From contig NC_134534.1 of assembly GCF_050624435.1 (NCBI RefSeq), forward strand, positions 62,457,501-62,521,500: a stretch of 64,000 bases of DNA, read 5' to 3'. How positions within the stretch are numbered: the first letter of the stretch is position 1; every line of letters begins with the position of its first letter. Below the pieces are notes generated by a model. That model was given only the letters and a program-made list of their open reading frames with translations, did not search any database and was not told the DNA's origin. Positions 1 through 11,411 of the stretch are shown one piece after another. The stretch comes from Tenrec ecaudatus (lineage: Eukaryota > Chordata > Mammalia > Afrosoricida > Tenrecidae). A program made the translations under genes and the position numbers.

Positions 1-1360
1 ATCTATGTGTCTATATTTATAGGTCAAGTATTAAGGTGGCGGAAGGACCTTGGGCCTCTACTCAAACACTCCCTCAATGCATGAATACCTTCTTTTATTA
101 AATTGGAACTCTATGATGCTCACTCTCCCGACACAACGGCTGGAGCCAAAGTGGGTGAACAAGTAAATGTGGTGAAGAAAGCTGATGGTGCCCGGCTATC
201 AAAAGAGATAGTGACTGGGGTCTTAAAGGCTTGAAGATAAACAAGCGGCCATCTAGCTCAGAAGCAACAAAGTGCACATGGAAGAACACACCAGCCTGTG
301 TGATCGAGTGGTCCCAAAGGGATCAGTTACCAGGCATCAAAGAACAAAAAATCATATCATTGACTGCACACCTCCATGATAGGATCGCTGAAGACAAATG
401 GGTGCATAAGCAAATGTGGTGAAGAAAGCTGATGGTGCCCGGCTATCAAAAGAGATAGTGTCTGGGGTCTTAAAGGCTTGAAGGTGAACAAGCGGCCATC
501 TAGCTCAGAAGCAAATAAGCCCACATGGAAGAAGCACACCGGTCAGTGCGATCACGAGGTGCCCAAGGGACCAGGTATAAGGCATCATGCAAAAAAAAAA
601 GATATAAGTGTGTGTATGTATGTGTACATATGTGTATATGTATATATGTATGTATATATATGTATATATATATATATCATATTAAATGAAGGGGGAAGTG
701 CAGAGTGGAGACCCAAGGCCCAAGTGTCGACCAATGGAGATCCCCTCATAGAGGGGTGTAGGAGAGGAGATGGGTTAATTAGGGTGTGAGGTAGTATCGA
801 TGAAGATCACAGCTTTCCCCTGGATCCTGGATGCTTCCTCCCCCCAACTACCATGATCCGAATTCTACCTTGCAGGGCTGGATAGGACAGAGGCTGTACA
901 CTGGTGCATATGAGGGTTGGAGGTACAGGGAATCCAGGGTGGATGATACCTTCAGAACCAAGGGTGTGAGGGACGATGCTGGGAGAGTGGAGGGTGAGTG
1001 GGTTGGAAAGGGGGAACTGATTACAAGGATCCACATGTGACCTCTTCCCCGGGAGAGGGACAGCAGAGAAGGGGGGAAGGGAGACTCCGGATAGGGCAAG
1101 ATATGACAAAACAACGATGTATAAATTACCAAGGGCATATGAGGGAGGGGGGAATGGGGAGGGAGGGGGGAAAAAAAAGAGGACCTGATGCAAGGGGCTT
1201 AAGTGGAGAGCAAATGCCTTGAGAATGATTGGGGCAGGGAATGTATGGATGTGCTTTATACAATTGATGTATGTATATGTATGGATTGTGGTAAGAGTTG
1301 TATGAGTCCCTAATAAAATGTAAAAGAAGAAAAATAAATAAATAAATAAATAAATAAAGA
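1..1360 (+). mobile_element. L1 3' UTR, plus strand
   Basis: This is the 3' end of a LINE-1 element that runs off the left edge of the window. It carries the long afrotherian-type L1 3' UTR seen again, often reversed, at 5364-6359, 26704-27850, 54258-55030 and 59306-60655. A module of about 200 bases occurs twice in tandem (about 150-345 and 395-570), followed by the purine-rich stretch with the pattern 'gaggggaggggg'. The element ends with a polyadenylation-like AATAAAA at about 1311 and an A-rich (AAAT)n tail at about 1327-1360. No L1 coding sequence is inside the window. Confidence 0.85.
600..680. repeat. TATG/TA-rich microsatellite
   Basis: A run of ten A residues is followed by an alternating purine-pyrimidine tract of TGTA and TATA units. 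It lies inside the L1 3' UTR, and its partly self-complementary TATATA part could fold on itself. It is a simple repeat within the LINE rather than a regulatory site. Confidence 0.8.
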
Positions 1361-1372
1361 ATTTTTTAAAAA

Positions 1373-1822
1373 GTCATTTTGAAGACTAAAGTATGCCTGA
1401 CCCAAGTCATGATATTTTCAATTGGTTTGTATGTACTCAAAACTGGACAATGAGAAAGACTGAAGATGAATTGATGCCTTTGCATTATGGTGTTGGTAAA
1501 GAATAGTAAATATACCATCAAATGCCAGAAGAATGAACAAATCACTATTGGAAGAAATGCAGCCAGAACACTCCTCAGATTCACAAGTGGCAAGACCTTG
1601 TCTCGTGTACTTTGGACATGTCATCAGGGGATACCAGTCCTTGAAGAAGGACATTATGCATGTTAAGATAGAGGGTCAGCAAAAACAGAGGAAAACTCTC
1701 TGTAAGATATATTGATAGGGGCTGGAACAAATTTGCTCAAACACAGGAATGATTGTGAGGCAATGATTTATTCTGTTGTATATAGGTCCAGAACCAATGA
1801 GCGGGTACCAACAACTACAGAG
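1373..1822 (+). mobile_element. RTE/BovB LINE, 3' end fragment
   Basis: This matches the last part of the RTE open reading frame and the 3' tail seen in the other RTE copies here. It reads the segment around 'tttggacatgtcatcagggg', then the paired-basic 'aaaacagaggaaaactc', and finishes in a CAACAACTACAG tail typical of RTE 3' ends. The plus-strand copy at 35670-38031 shows the same order. The piece is 5' truncated and has internal stops. A (CCAT)n stretch follows at about 1826-1845. Confidence 0.8.
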
Positions 1823-2091
1823 ACACATCCATCCATCCATCCATGACTTGTTTATGAATTTCACCTCTCAACACATCTATGACTTGCTTCTTGGTTCATT
1901 CCATTGCAGTCACTCTGGTTTATACCAAGCTTCCTAAGTTTATCTTCCTTGAATGCTTTCCTCCCTACCCCTCCTTTTCTCTCACAGTTCACTAATTTAT
2001 TTCCATGAATATCCCTGTGGGAGACAGCACCGGATGCTTTGATTTTGTACTACATATTTACTTGGGCTGGGGCTAGTGTCCATCTCTCCTA

Positions 2092-2175
2092 CTAGAATAT
2101 GATTTCCATGAGGACAAGGACTTCTACACTCTTATCCTGCACTATGCATACAGAACAGTTCCTAGGATATGAACC
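2092..2175 (+). mobile_element. L2/MIR-like ancient fragment
   Basis: The stretch reads as a decayed copy of the conserved LINE-2/MIR tail: a 'gaatatgatttccatgagga' start, then 'caaggactt', then a 'cagaacagttcctagg' end. It is short and eroded, and the assignment rests on memory of the shared L2/MIR core pattern. Confidence 0.45.
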
Positions 2176-2200
2176 CTCCACTGACCTGGATTCAGTTAAG

Positions 2201-2316
2201 ACTCAAAGCAACCCTTTGAAAGTAGCAGACAGCCCCCTCTTTCTTCAGGGGATAGTGAATTTGAACCACCAACCTGTGGTTAGCAACTTAACCCACTGCA
2301 TCCCCACAGCTCCTTG
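2201..2316 (-). mobile_element. AfroSINE, reverse orientation
   Basis: A reversed copy of the tRNA-derived AfroSINE. The order 'gactcaaag ... agtagcagacagcc ... tttgaaccaccaacctgtgg ... ttagcaacttaacccactgc ... agctcctt' is the reverse complement of the SINE head and body seen in plus orientation at 50950-51133. The head carries the degenerate B-box-like tRNA portion. The 3' tail half is missing. Confidence 0.75.
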
Positions 2317-3950
2317 AGCACACGGACGAAAATAATATTATACATGCATAAGCATATGCACACACGTGTGTGTGCATGTACATGATATGAGAGAATGAAT
2401 GACATCAGTTTGTAAAACCTTTCAGCCAAGGATACAATGTGTACAAACTTGTGTCAAGTTTTAATCTCTTACATGATAACATTTAAATGACAAGGGCTTA
2501 CCTTTAGAGTTCCACCTGTAGAGCTCTCAAAGCTGCACATTAGAGTTTTCCTTTTCTTTTAACTAATTCAAATTCACTAGTGTTTAAATGCTTTTAGCTG
2601 AACTGAACTTTTTATATGTTACAACTTAGTCCTTTAATAAGTAGTCAGTATCTACTACTATTAATTTTAAAAAGTTAGATTCATGGCAAGAATAATCTTA
2701 AAATAAATGCAGCTTTTGGTTTATGCTTTTATACCCCCATGTACATTGTGCTTCACAACTAACCTCTTCTCTGGATGCAAGTGGAAATTCTCCTTGTGGG
2801 GCCCAATTCTATAGCTCTTACTGAAGTCATTAAAGGCTTCTGCGGGCACATTACTGGAGGAGAGGCTGCAGAGTCAAGTCCAAGATGACTGCTTGGAAAA
2901 TGAGAAATGTTCTGAGATGTAAACATGTAATGTGGACTTTCAAATATCCAGAGGTAGGTATTGCTACTGTGAGAAAAGGAAAGAATATGCTGTTAAAAGC
3001 ATTGTGCTCTTACTGAAAACCAGGCTACCATAGGTCCTTGGCCTTGTTTGACCCCTAGTTTATATTTCATGATGTTTCAGGAAAGTGAAAAATAAGATTA
3101 GTGTACTTCAAGGAACACTTTCTTTGTTGTTTTGTTAAACAATAAAATCTTAAGATATTATTTTCTTATTTAATATGTAAATGTTGCCCTAAATTCATGC
3201 CAATAGAAAGGAAATGAATAAACATGATGAAAATATTTTATTAGTTTAAGTAATTTGAATGTATAAATTTGCATTTCAATAAGAATAAGTCAGAATCTCT
3301 TAGAAGTTTTTTGCTTCTAGGTCAACATTTTTTATTTAGCTAAAATTACTTGTCATAAAAATATGAATATAAAACATCTTCCTTTATTTTCTTTATGGAA
3401 TTTTGGAGCAAATTCCAAAAGAGAAGGAAATTACTCTTTAATTATCACTCTAATGAAATGTTCAGCATTCCAAAAAATAATTGATTTGGGCTGATATTCT
3501 GCAGTATTCCAGTGGTCAAAATTCCATAATTATTTCTCCGCAACTCAGTATACAGTTAGTTGGGAAAGTGGTGAGCCTGTCACAAGTTGAACTATTTAAA
3601 ATGAGTTGAACAGGTGCCAAAATGGCATTATCTTTTGGTCAACAAACTCTAATGAAAAGATATCAGTTGGAAAATACTCTATGAGCCTTCAGCCATAATT
3701 GCATTCATAACTTTGAAAGAAAATGTTGTCTGTGTGCAATTCAGGTAAACTACCCTGGCTAAAGAGTAGAGGTTTTAAAGAGAAGCTGAGACTTGACTAT
3801 AGATGAAGACTTTGGAATTAGGTGAAAATACTATGCGTCAATTTTAATGTTACCAGTTTTCTTTTTCACCATTTTTTCCTGTGAGTTTTTCTTACTGTTT
3901 TGGCTTGTGCGTTGTTGTGACATTGTAAACTATTTCACTGGAATTAATAT
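2317..3950. other. No recognisable element
   Basis: AT-rich sequence without a convincing open frame, repeat family or RNA gene. A short alternating CA/TG tract occurs near 2358-2377. It may be ordinary single-copy intergenic or intronic DNA. I see no splice-flanked exon. Confidence 0.5.
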
Positions 3951-3954
3951 GCCA

Positions 3955-5363
3955 GCAGGGACCCCCAAAGTGAGTAGATTTCAGTGAAGCTTCCAGAATA
4001 AGAACAGACAATGAAAAGGGCCTAGGCTGTCCACTTCAGAGGAATGAGCCACAGAAAACCTTATGGGTGGAATTGCAACTGTCAGATACAGAAAACCACA
4101 TGAACGGAAGCAGAACACTGTAGGAGATGAGCCCCTCAGGTCAGAAAGCACTCAAAATATGACCGAGAAAGGATTGCCTTCTCAAAGTAGTCTATCATAA
4201 TTACGGGATTGGAGTTGAGCTCGTGGGAGTAAGGCCTTCTGGACTTACTGATTAGACATGATTAAAAATTAGAAGAAACAATTGCAAATATCAAGTAATA
4301 GTTAGATCTTGGAATGTAACAAATATGAGTGAAAATTAAATGGAATGCATAAAAACCAAGATTAATTAGCTGAAATGGAAGCCTTGGCCATTTTGTTTAA
4401 GAAAATCTTATTGTTTACGATGCTGAGAATGAAACAAGAGGATAGTACTGCATTAATCATCACAAAGAATATTTCAAAATCTGCCTTGAAGTACAATTCT
4501 GTCTGTGATAGGGTTATATCATTCCAAAATCAAGATCTCCAATCAGTGCAACCTTATTCAAATTTATGCACCAACCACTGAAGCTAATGATAAAGAAATT
4601 GAAGAGTTCTACCAACTATTCAATATGCAATTGATCAAATATGCAATCAGGATGCATTGATAATTATTAGCAATTGAAATTTTTAAAAAATGGAAACAAA
4701 GAAGAAGGAACAATAGTTGGAAAATATGGCCTTGGTCATAGAAACAAAATTGGAGATGACATGGTAGAATTTTGAAAGACCAAAAACGTTATCAGCACAA
4801 ACACCTTTTTTTAAGAGCACAAAAGACAATTTTACACTTGGATTTCTCCAGAAGAAAAACACAGAAATCAAATTGACTACATTTGTGGGGAGTGAAATAA
4901 TGAACCTCAATACTAGCAGCCAAAGCCAGGTCAAGGGCTGACTGTAGACAGATTAATTGTTCCTCTGTAAGTGCAGGTTGAAGTTGAAGAAAATCAAAAC
5001 AAGTTCACAAAAGCAAAATTATGACATTGAGTCTATCCCACCCAAATGTTGAGCACAGCTCAGTAACAGATTTGATGCATTGAACACTAATGACCAAAGA
5101 TTTCATGAACTGTGGGAGTACATCCCACAAATCATACATGAAGAAAGAGAAGGGTCATTAAAAAGACAGGAAAGAAAGAAAGATCAAAATGGATGACGGA
5201 AGAGACTCCGAAACTTGTTCTAAATCTTAGCGTAGCTAAGACACATAAAAGAAATGATGATATCAGAGTGGAATAGAAAATATGAAGAGGCCATTCAATA
5301 AAATGAATAAAATATTATAATCAAGGGTGCAAAGAACTACAGTTAGAAAACCGAAAAAGAATA
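3955..5363 (+). mobile_element. RTE/BovB LINE copy A, 5' UTR and endonuclease part
   Basis: This is the 5' part of an RTE-type LINE. It begins with a 5' UTR recognisable from 'gcctaggctgtccacttcag' (about 4021) and 'gatgagcccctcaggtcaga' (about 4127). The start of the APE-type endonuclease follows: the TWNV-like 'cttggaatgtaac' at about 4310 and a block encoding the residues QDALIIISNWN or similar near 4650. The linker encoding a basic LKRQERKKDQN motif is at about 5160-5190. Many stops and frameshifts make it a pseudogene. The element is interrupted at 5364 by an L1 and resumes at 6360. Confidence 0.85.
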
Positions 5364-6359
5364 TCTTTTTTTTAAATCGTTTTAAAAAAACGGGGCTCAT
5401 ATGACTCTTATCAACATCTATACATATATCAATTGTGCAAAGCACATTTGTACATTCATTGCCCTCATCATTCTCAAAACCTTTGTTCTCCACCTAAGTC
5501 CCTAGCATCAGCTCCTCATATTTCCCCTCCCTCCCCCTGCCCCCTTCCCCATTAACCCTTGATAATTTATAAATTATTATTTTGTCATATCTTGCCCTGT
5601 TCAATGTCTCCCCTCACCCACTCTTCTGTTGCCCGTCCCCCAGGGAGGAGGTCACATGTAGATCCTTGGAATCAGTTCCCCCTTTCCAACCCACCCTCCC
5701 TCTACCTTCCCAGTATCGACACTCACACCACTGGCTCTGAAAGGATCATTCACCCTGGATTCCCTGTGTTTCCAGTTCCTACCTATACCAGTGTACATCC
5801 TCTGGTATAGCCAGATTTGTAAGGTAGAATTGGGATTGTGATAGTGGGGGAGGAGGAAGCATTTAGGAACCAGAGGAAAGTTATGTTTCATCGCTTCTAC
5901 ATTACACCCAGACTGGGTCATCTCCTCCCCGAGACCTTTCTCTAAGGGGATTTCCAGTGGCCTACAAATGGGCTTTGGGTTTCCACTCAGCATTTTCCCC
6001 TCATTCACTATGATATGATATTTTGTTCTGATGATGCCTGATACCTTATCCCTTCAACACCTCGTGATCACACAGGCTGGTGTACTTCTTCCATGTGGGT
6101 TTTGTTGCTTCTGAACCAGATGGCCGCTTGTTTACTGTCAAGCCTTTAAGACCCCGTACACTATATCTTTTGATAGTTGGGCACCATCAGCTTTCTTCAC
6201 CACATTTACCTATTCACCCGCTTTGTCTTCAGAGGTTGTGTCAGGAAGGTGAGCATCATAGAATGCCAATTTAATAGAAGAAAGTATTCTTGCATTGAGG
6301 GAGTACTGGATTGGAGGCCCAATATCCTTCTGTTACCTTAATACTAAACCTATAAATAT
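5364..6359 (-). mobile_element. L1 3' UTR inserted into RTE copy A
   Basis: A 5'-truncated L1 on the minus strand made only of 3' UTR. It starts with a T-rich run (the reversed poly-A) and the reversed 3' terminal L1 sequence at about 5390-5500. It holds one copy of the 'ttcttccatgtgggtttt' module (6085-6250) and ends near 6359. The flanks share 'aatatctt' / 'atatctt', which looks like a target-site duplication in RTE copy A. The RTE sequence on the two sides is contiguous when compared with the copy at 35670-38031. Confidence 0.85.
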
Positions 6360-6708
6360 ATATCTTAACTGAAAGAACTGAAGAAAAAATTCAAGTCTTG
6401 AGTTGCAATATTGAAATATTTTATAGTAAAAATATTGAATGATTCAGGAAGCATCCAAAGAAGAGGGAAAAACACAGTTTTTCAAAAATAAGTAGTCCAC
6501 ATTCAACCTTCTTAGGAAGTGGTATATGAGAAAGCACTAACGTTACTGAAGGAAGAAGTAGTCAAAAACGAGGCTCCAGGAATTTCTGGAATACCCATTG
6601 TCATGTTTGAACATGCTGACAAAGCACTAGAGACACTTGCTCATCTATGTAACGATATTTGAAAGTCAGCTTCTTAGCCAGCTATCTTCAAGAGATCCAT
6701 TGTTGTGC
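6360..6708 (+). mobile_element. RTE/BovB LINE copy A, middle part
   Basis: Continuation of RTE copy A between the L1 and the provirus. It encodes the segment just before the reverse-transcriptase palm: 'ctgaaagaactgaagaaaaa', then 'gaatgattcaggaagcatcc', then the LKALA/KNKAPG-like region near 6560-6600. The same order is found at 36380-36720. It breaks off at 6708, where the provirus is inserted, and the next RTE bases are at 14001. Confidence 0.85.
6705..6708. repeat. Left target-site duplication of provirus (gtgc)
   Basis: The four bases gtgc before the left LTR pair with ttgc at 14001-14004 after the right LTR, three of four identical. Joining the RTE flanks across one copy restores a continuous RTE text ending 'gcctattcc'. 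A 4-bp duplication is typical of gammaretrovirus-like integration. Confidence 0.55.
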
Positions 6709-7113
6709 TGTTGTACACGAACCGGACAAGAACAACTCAGTCTCTGGTAAGAAGCAAAACAGTTTAATTAAGGGGGACAGAAAAGAGCAAAAAGAACCTG
6801 TGCAGGTACCAGCCCCCCAAAGAGAGGGAGAATGGCTGGTCCCGATCGCTCAAAGACTTGGGTTTTTATAGGGTGGGGTAAACAATGGGGGCTTTTCAGC
6901 TATGTGAGCAAGAAAGCAAGAACAGAAGCAGACTTTGCAGTTAGCCTTGACATTTTCAAACTTTTTTTTTCTTCGAGATAGATGGTGTAGCCTTATCTTG
7001 TAGCTGCTATTTTGTGGCAAATGTTTGCTTGACCTTAACCTCGGGGGAATTTCCATAGCTTGACACAAAATGGAAACTGCTACAAGATGGTTGCATTCAG
7101 GCTAACTATCACA
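6709..7113 (-). mobile_element. 3' LTR of class I endogenous retrovirus
   Basis: The left LTR is the 3' LTR because the provirus is on the minus strand. It begins TGTTGTACAC and ends CTATCACA, so the U3 start on the minus strand reads TGTGATAG. A TATAAAA box on the minus strand lies at about 6863-6870. The polyadenylation hexamer AATAAA, intact in the right LTR, is changed here to ATTAAA (6763-6768), a known weaker variant. By hand count it differs from the right LTR at roughly 6-8% of about 400 positions. Both LTRs carry the same two structural blocks in the same order. Confidence 0.9.
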
Positions 7114-7125
7114 TTCCTCCCTGTG
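7114..7125 (-). other. Polypurine tract of provirus
   Basis: On the minus strand the bases just before the 3' LTR read CACAGGGAGGAA. This purine run sits where reverse transcription primes plus-strand DNA, directly next to the TGTGATAG start of U3 and five bases after the env stop codon. Confidence 0.7.
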
Positions 7126-7129
7126 GTTG

Positions 7130-9090
7130 TTACACCTGTGAATCTTCCAGGTGTAAGCCTTCAAAGGACTGTGGCGGGGGCTCACTCTGGGCTAGCCGCT
7201 CATACGATTTACTTAGTACCAACAACTTGACAGATTGTACTCGGTCTTGTACAAACTGCACTAATTTATTGATGATTGGCGGGTCACAAGTTAGTCCTGT
7301 TAAAAGCAAAAGCAGGGGGCCTGCTAGGCTGGAGATTAGGGTGGTGAGCCATGGAGACCAGCTAAACCTTTGCTGGAATCAACTTTCTTGGAACCAACTT
7401 TCTTGGCTTTCTCTTCTTTTTCTGACTAAAGCTAAGATAGTTTTGATTATTCCTGAATGGTTGGCATAAAAGCAGCAAGTTTCATCCAGAACCATAGAAA
7501 GGCCACCTTGCTTAAGAAATAAAAGGTCCAATTCTTGTCTGTTTTGTAATACTACTTCAGCAAGGGAATTGAGGGATTTTCTAGATAACTGACAGACTTC
7601 TCTAAATCCAGTAAATCATTATCAATTTGCTGACTTAGAATTTTATAATTTTCACTTCCTTGTATTAAGGCTGCCATTCCTACTGATGCTGACCCGGTAC
7701 ACCTAGTCCCATAAGTAAAGGAAAAAATATGGGGGCTCTTTTGACCCTGGAATAAGTGTTAAAATGCTGCCACCCGGCTTCTCCGGAATACAGAAATAAT
7801 TGGGGTAAAATATGAACTAATATACAAAGTCTAGTGTGGTTAGAGACGAGTAAGGTTGTAGAGAACTAGCAGGGAGTGATTCCAGTAGAACAAGCAAACC
7901 GCATTCCTTGTGAGGCGACTAACAGAAAGGGTTCCTAGGAACTGGGTATCACAGAAACACTATCATAATACTGACTCTACCGTTGGGTTTTCCAGTTGGT
8001 TTGATAACAGTTTCCTTTCCCTTGTAAGTCTTCCAGGGTTAGGGAAGACCTTTCTCTGGCTTCCTTTCTACCTGCACACACTACTGTTATTATTATAATT
8101 GGACAGTGTGATGTTGGCTACTGAGGAAGTATCGTTAGATCCAATTCCTACAAAGTAGGGTGGTGCTGGGTTAAGACATACCCAGCAATTGCCGGTGAAG
8201 TTTGGGTTATTCACATTTATAAAAGCTTTCTAGGGTTTCTACTCCTGCTAACACGGGGGCGGGGGGAGGCAGTTTACTTTGGCTTCCTCAGGCTCTGGGC
8301 TATGCGTGGAGGTTGCTTAGGAGGTATAAGTTCTGATAACATGAGGCAGGGGTATGGGCCTGCGTTTTACAGGAGGAAGATTTAGAACCTTGTTGGGTCC
8401 AATAGACTGGGCAGGTTTTGTAGAAGCAAGCCGCTTTTGAATCGTAACTATAACACAAGGATCTGATCCACTGACATATAATCTAACTCCCCAGGTTTTT
8501 CTAGTTACCCATTCTGGTGATTGGTGGTTTTTAACTTGCCACTTTATGGGGTTGCAAGTCACTACATGGCATACAGACCAGTGATAATGTCCTTTTCTCG
8601 AAAAAATGGGAATAAATATCTTTATGGTTAGGCTCCCAGCTCCCAGCCACCATAGTTTCCTATCCCCACTTGGCACAATAAAACTCGGTGTTAGGCTGGC
8701 ATGAAGGGCCACCATTGGCTGCGCATGCGTATATACCTGTTGTTTCAGCGACCATTCTATCCCTGCATCCCCACCCCCATAAACTCTTTTAAAGGACCAC
8801 CACTCCCCATAGCCAAAATGTGAAATGGGGTCAATTGCTATCTTTTGCTTAAACGGGGTACATAAATCAAACTCAAAGGTGGGGGCAAGCACGGTGGGAG
8901 CGCTGGTGTTTGTGACAGTGCCAGTAGTAAAGTCTGTCAGTGTCCAAATGTACGGTTGCTATCAATGGGGGTTGGCCTTGACCCCGACAGTACACAGCAG
9001 GATCAGTCCACTTAGGGCAGCTTTCTCAGCTTTACCTTGAGCGGTTGTCTGTTTTCTGTATGGCCCATTGCTTGGGAACATGCCCACCAT
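7130..9090 (-). pseudogene. env: Endogenous retroviral env remnant
   Basis: This is the envelope glycoprotein gene of the provirus, downstream of pol as in gammaretroviruses. A possible Met start at 9090 overlaps the integrase end. A hydrophobic signal-peptide-like segment follows at about 9020-8965 and then a stop. The surface subunit is readable from about 8935 to 8317, with a Trp-rich and Cys-containing N-terminal part. The transmembrane subunit is readable at about 7690-7130. It contains the [21 protein letters not shown] heptad/immunosuppressive-like segment (about 7545-7495), then CCFYANHSG. The first Cys of the class I CX6CC motif is Ser here. A Leu-rich membrane span and cytoplasmic tail end at a stop at 7130-7132. 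Stops and frameshifts lie between these parts, so no intact Env is made. Loss of the Cys would also disrupt subunit bonding. Confidence 0.85.
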
Positions 9091-10370
9091 GGTTTTCTTC
9101 ACTTGGGTATAGTGGATCCATAGCAACTTGCCTGCAACCTTTATGGCAGTGGGAGTGGTAAGGATTACCTGGTATGGCCCAGTCCACTTTGGCTCGAGTG
9201 CACAGGTCTTGTGCCGCTTGAACCAGGCCCAGTCACCTGGGGTTAGGTCATGGAAGGGTCTCGATCCATATGACTGCTCTGATCCGGGATCTCCTGCGGT
9301 GTCTGGATGGTGGAGGTGGTGCAACAAGGCGTTGTTAGTGTTGCGGACTTCCTGCATAGTCTGTACAGATTTTAAAAGTTCAATATTAGTGAAGTGAGCC
9401 GACTGCTCCAGTCCAAACCTAGGTAAGAAAGGAGGGGATCTACCATACGTAATTCCATAAGGTGCAAGGTTTTCAAGGTAAGGGGTGCAAAGGAAACGCA
9501 TTAAAGCAAAAGGCAAAGTCTTACCCGGTTCTCACCAGCTTCTGTGCATAATTAGCCGACATTTCCTTTAAGGATTCTGTTTATTCTCTCCACTGACCTG
9601 AGCTTTGAGGCCGATTGGCACAATGGAGCTGCCACTTAATACATAGAATTTTACTTCTCATTTTAGAAATGTGTGCCATGAAGGCAGGGCCATTATCAGA
9701 GCCAATGCACCAGGGAATGTCAAATCTAGGGAGGATCTCAGTTAACAGCAATTTGCATACCACCGTGGCCATTTCTGCCTTGGTAGGGAAAGCCTCTGTC
9801 CAACCAGAGAAGGTAGCTACAAAGACCAGCAAATACTTATAACCATACATACAGTCCGGTTTTACCTCGGTAAAGTCTACTTCCCATATTGACCAGGGGA
9901 ATGTCCTTGCTCTTGTGGCTGGGGTGGCTGGCGTGTTCTGTAGGGGTTGTTTACTTAGGCACAGGTGAGGCATTTTTCGGCTGTTGCCTGTGTCCACTTT
10001 TGAAGATTTGGAATTTTGTATCATTTAGACAGGTAAAAGTACAGTTTGGTTCCTCCCAAATGGGTGGTCTGATGCAAATGATCCACCAATTTCCTGCCAA
10101 TCACCTCAGGGACCAACTTGCAGCAGTCAGGGAGAATCAGCCACTCATCAGGGTCTTCAACACAAGCTATTTGACCAGCCTTTTTGCTAGCTGTTGTGCC
10201 AGTTTCCATTCCTGTTTTGAGTAGCAGGGGCGAATAGGCGGGTTTGGCTGGAACAAGGTAAGAGGCCGCTTACCTTCTGCTTGTGCCAGTCCCATAACTG
10301 GCCTTGGTGAGGCCAATGCTGCCTCCTTGACTGCCTGGTCAGCCAGATTGTTGCCTCTGGTCACCTTTGA
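9050..10370 (-). pseudogene. pol: Endogenous retroviral pol, integrase region
   Basis: The integrase portion of pol. In viral order it has the N-terminal zinc-binding region with an HLHQTTH histidine pair (about 10095-10075), the catalytic core and the C-terminal domain. The first core Asp is in WEVDFTEV (about 9880), the second in SDNGPAF (about 9700) and the Glu in SSGQWRE (about 9585). All three DDE residues are therefore still recognisable, though the usual V-E-R context after Gln is altered. The C-terminal domain includes LEPKWTGPYQVILTTPTA (about 9190-9140) and WIHYTQVKK. Frameshifts near 10210 and 9560 split it. It joins RNase H upstream and runs into env downstream. Confidence 0.88.
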
Positions 10371-11410
10371 GTCTCCTCTTTGATGGACCTTTCAATGGAT
10401 TATAATGAGATGTTTAGGCTCCCACAAGGCTCCAAGGCGGTCTTGTATTTCAGCCTTGTGCTTAATTTCATTTCCTTCAGAGGTTAGCAGTCCCCTTTCT
10501 TGATAAAGGGCTCCATGGAAGTGAGCAGAAGAAAAAATTAATGGCTGTCTGTCCAGATATTGACGGACTTTCCTTTTCCCAGCTTGAGTGTCTGTGTCAG
10601 GGTGATAAGTTCTGCCTTTTGGGCTGAAGTACCCGGGGCCAGGGAGGTGGACCACAGTACCTCAGTTTCCGTGGTGACCGTAGCTCCTGCCTACTGGACG
10701 CCATCCTTTATGAAACTGCTGCTGTCTGAGAAGAGCTCCAGGTCTGCAGACGTCAGGGCTACAACAGTTAAATCTGGCTGGACGTTGGAGATGGTTTCCA
10801 AGGTCTCCACACAGTTGTGGATTGGCTCCATCCCCAGCCTCGTCTGGCAGCAGGGTTGTGGGGTTGAGGGTAGCTGTTTTGGAGAACTGGACACTGGGTA
10901 GTATGAGTAACAGTACCTGGTACTGGAGCACGCGGGCATTTGTCATCCAGCAGTCAGGAGGGCTTTTTAGCAGACTCTCAACTGAGTGTCCTCCTGTGAC
11001 TGTAATGTCCTGGCCCAGTGTGAGCTTTGAAGCTTTTTTTTTTTTTTTTACCAGCACTGCAGTGGCCACTATGGCTCACATACATCCTGGCCAGCCTGTG
11101 GCAACTGGGTCCAACTTTTTAGATATATAGACCACGGGTCTTCCCCATTGTCCTAAGTGCTGTGTAAGGACTCCCTTGGCTACCCCTTACCTTCTGCCAC
11201 AAACAGTTCAAACAGCTTCTACAGGTCTGGAAGAGCCAAGGCTGGGGCTGACAAGAGAGTCCCTTTCAACTTTTCAAAGGTGGCCTCCTGCTCAGGGGTT
11301 TTTATTACTTCCTGCCCTTCTCCTCTGGTGCTTTCATACAGGGATTTGGCAATCTCTGCAAAAACCAAGTATCCACAAACGGCAATATCCATTCACGTAC
11401 CTTGTGTTTA
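10371..11410 (-). pseudogene. pol: Endogenous retroviral pol, RT connection and RNase H
   Basis: This block holds the end of the reverse transcriptase (thumb and connection) followed by RNase H. The reverse transcriptase part reads FAEIAKSLYE (about 11365), then SAPALALPDL (about 11245), [20 protein letters not shown] (about 11175-11120) and LTLGQDITVTGGHSVESLL (about 11015-10960). RNase H begins near 10740 with LFSDSSSF, where the usual TDGSS has become SDSSS but keeps the catalytic Asp. It continues to SSAHFHGALYQERGLLTSEG (about 10540-10480). An A9 run near 11040-11051 (T on the plus strand) and several other shifts break the frame. The preceding palm domain is missing from this strand. 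Confidence 0.87.
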
Positions 11411-11411
11411 G

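Noticed and set aside
600..680. Regulatory hairpin or origin
   Set aside because: A TATA/TATG microsatellite inside an L1 3' UTR explains the self-complementarity.
9615..10224. Plus-strand open frames opposite integrase
   Set aside because: Antisense of a well-identified integrase. No independent signal.
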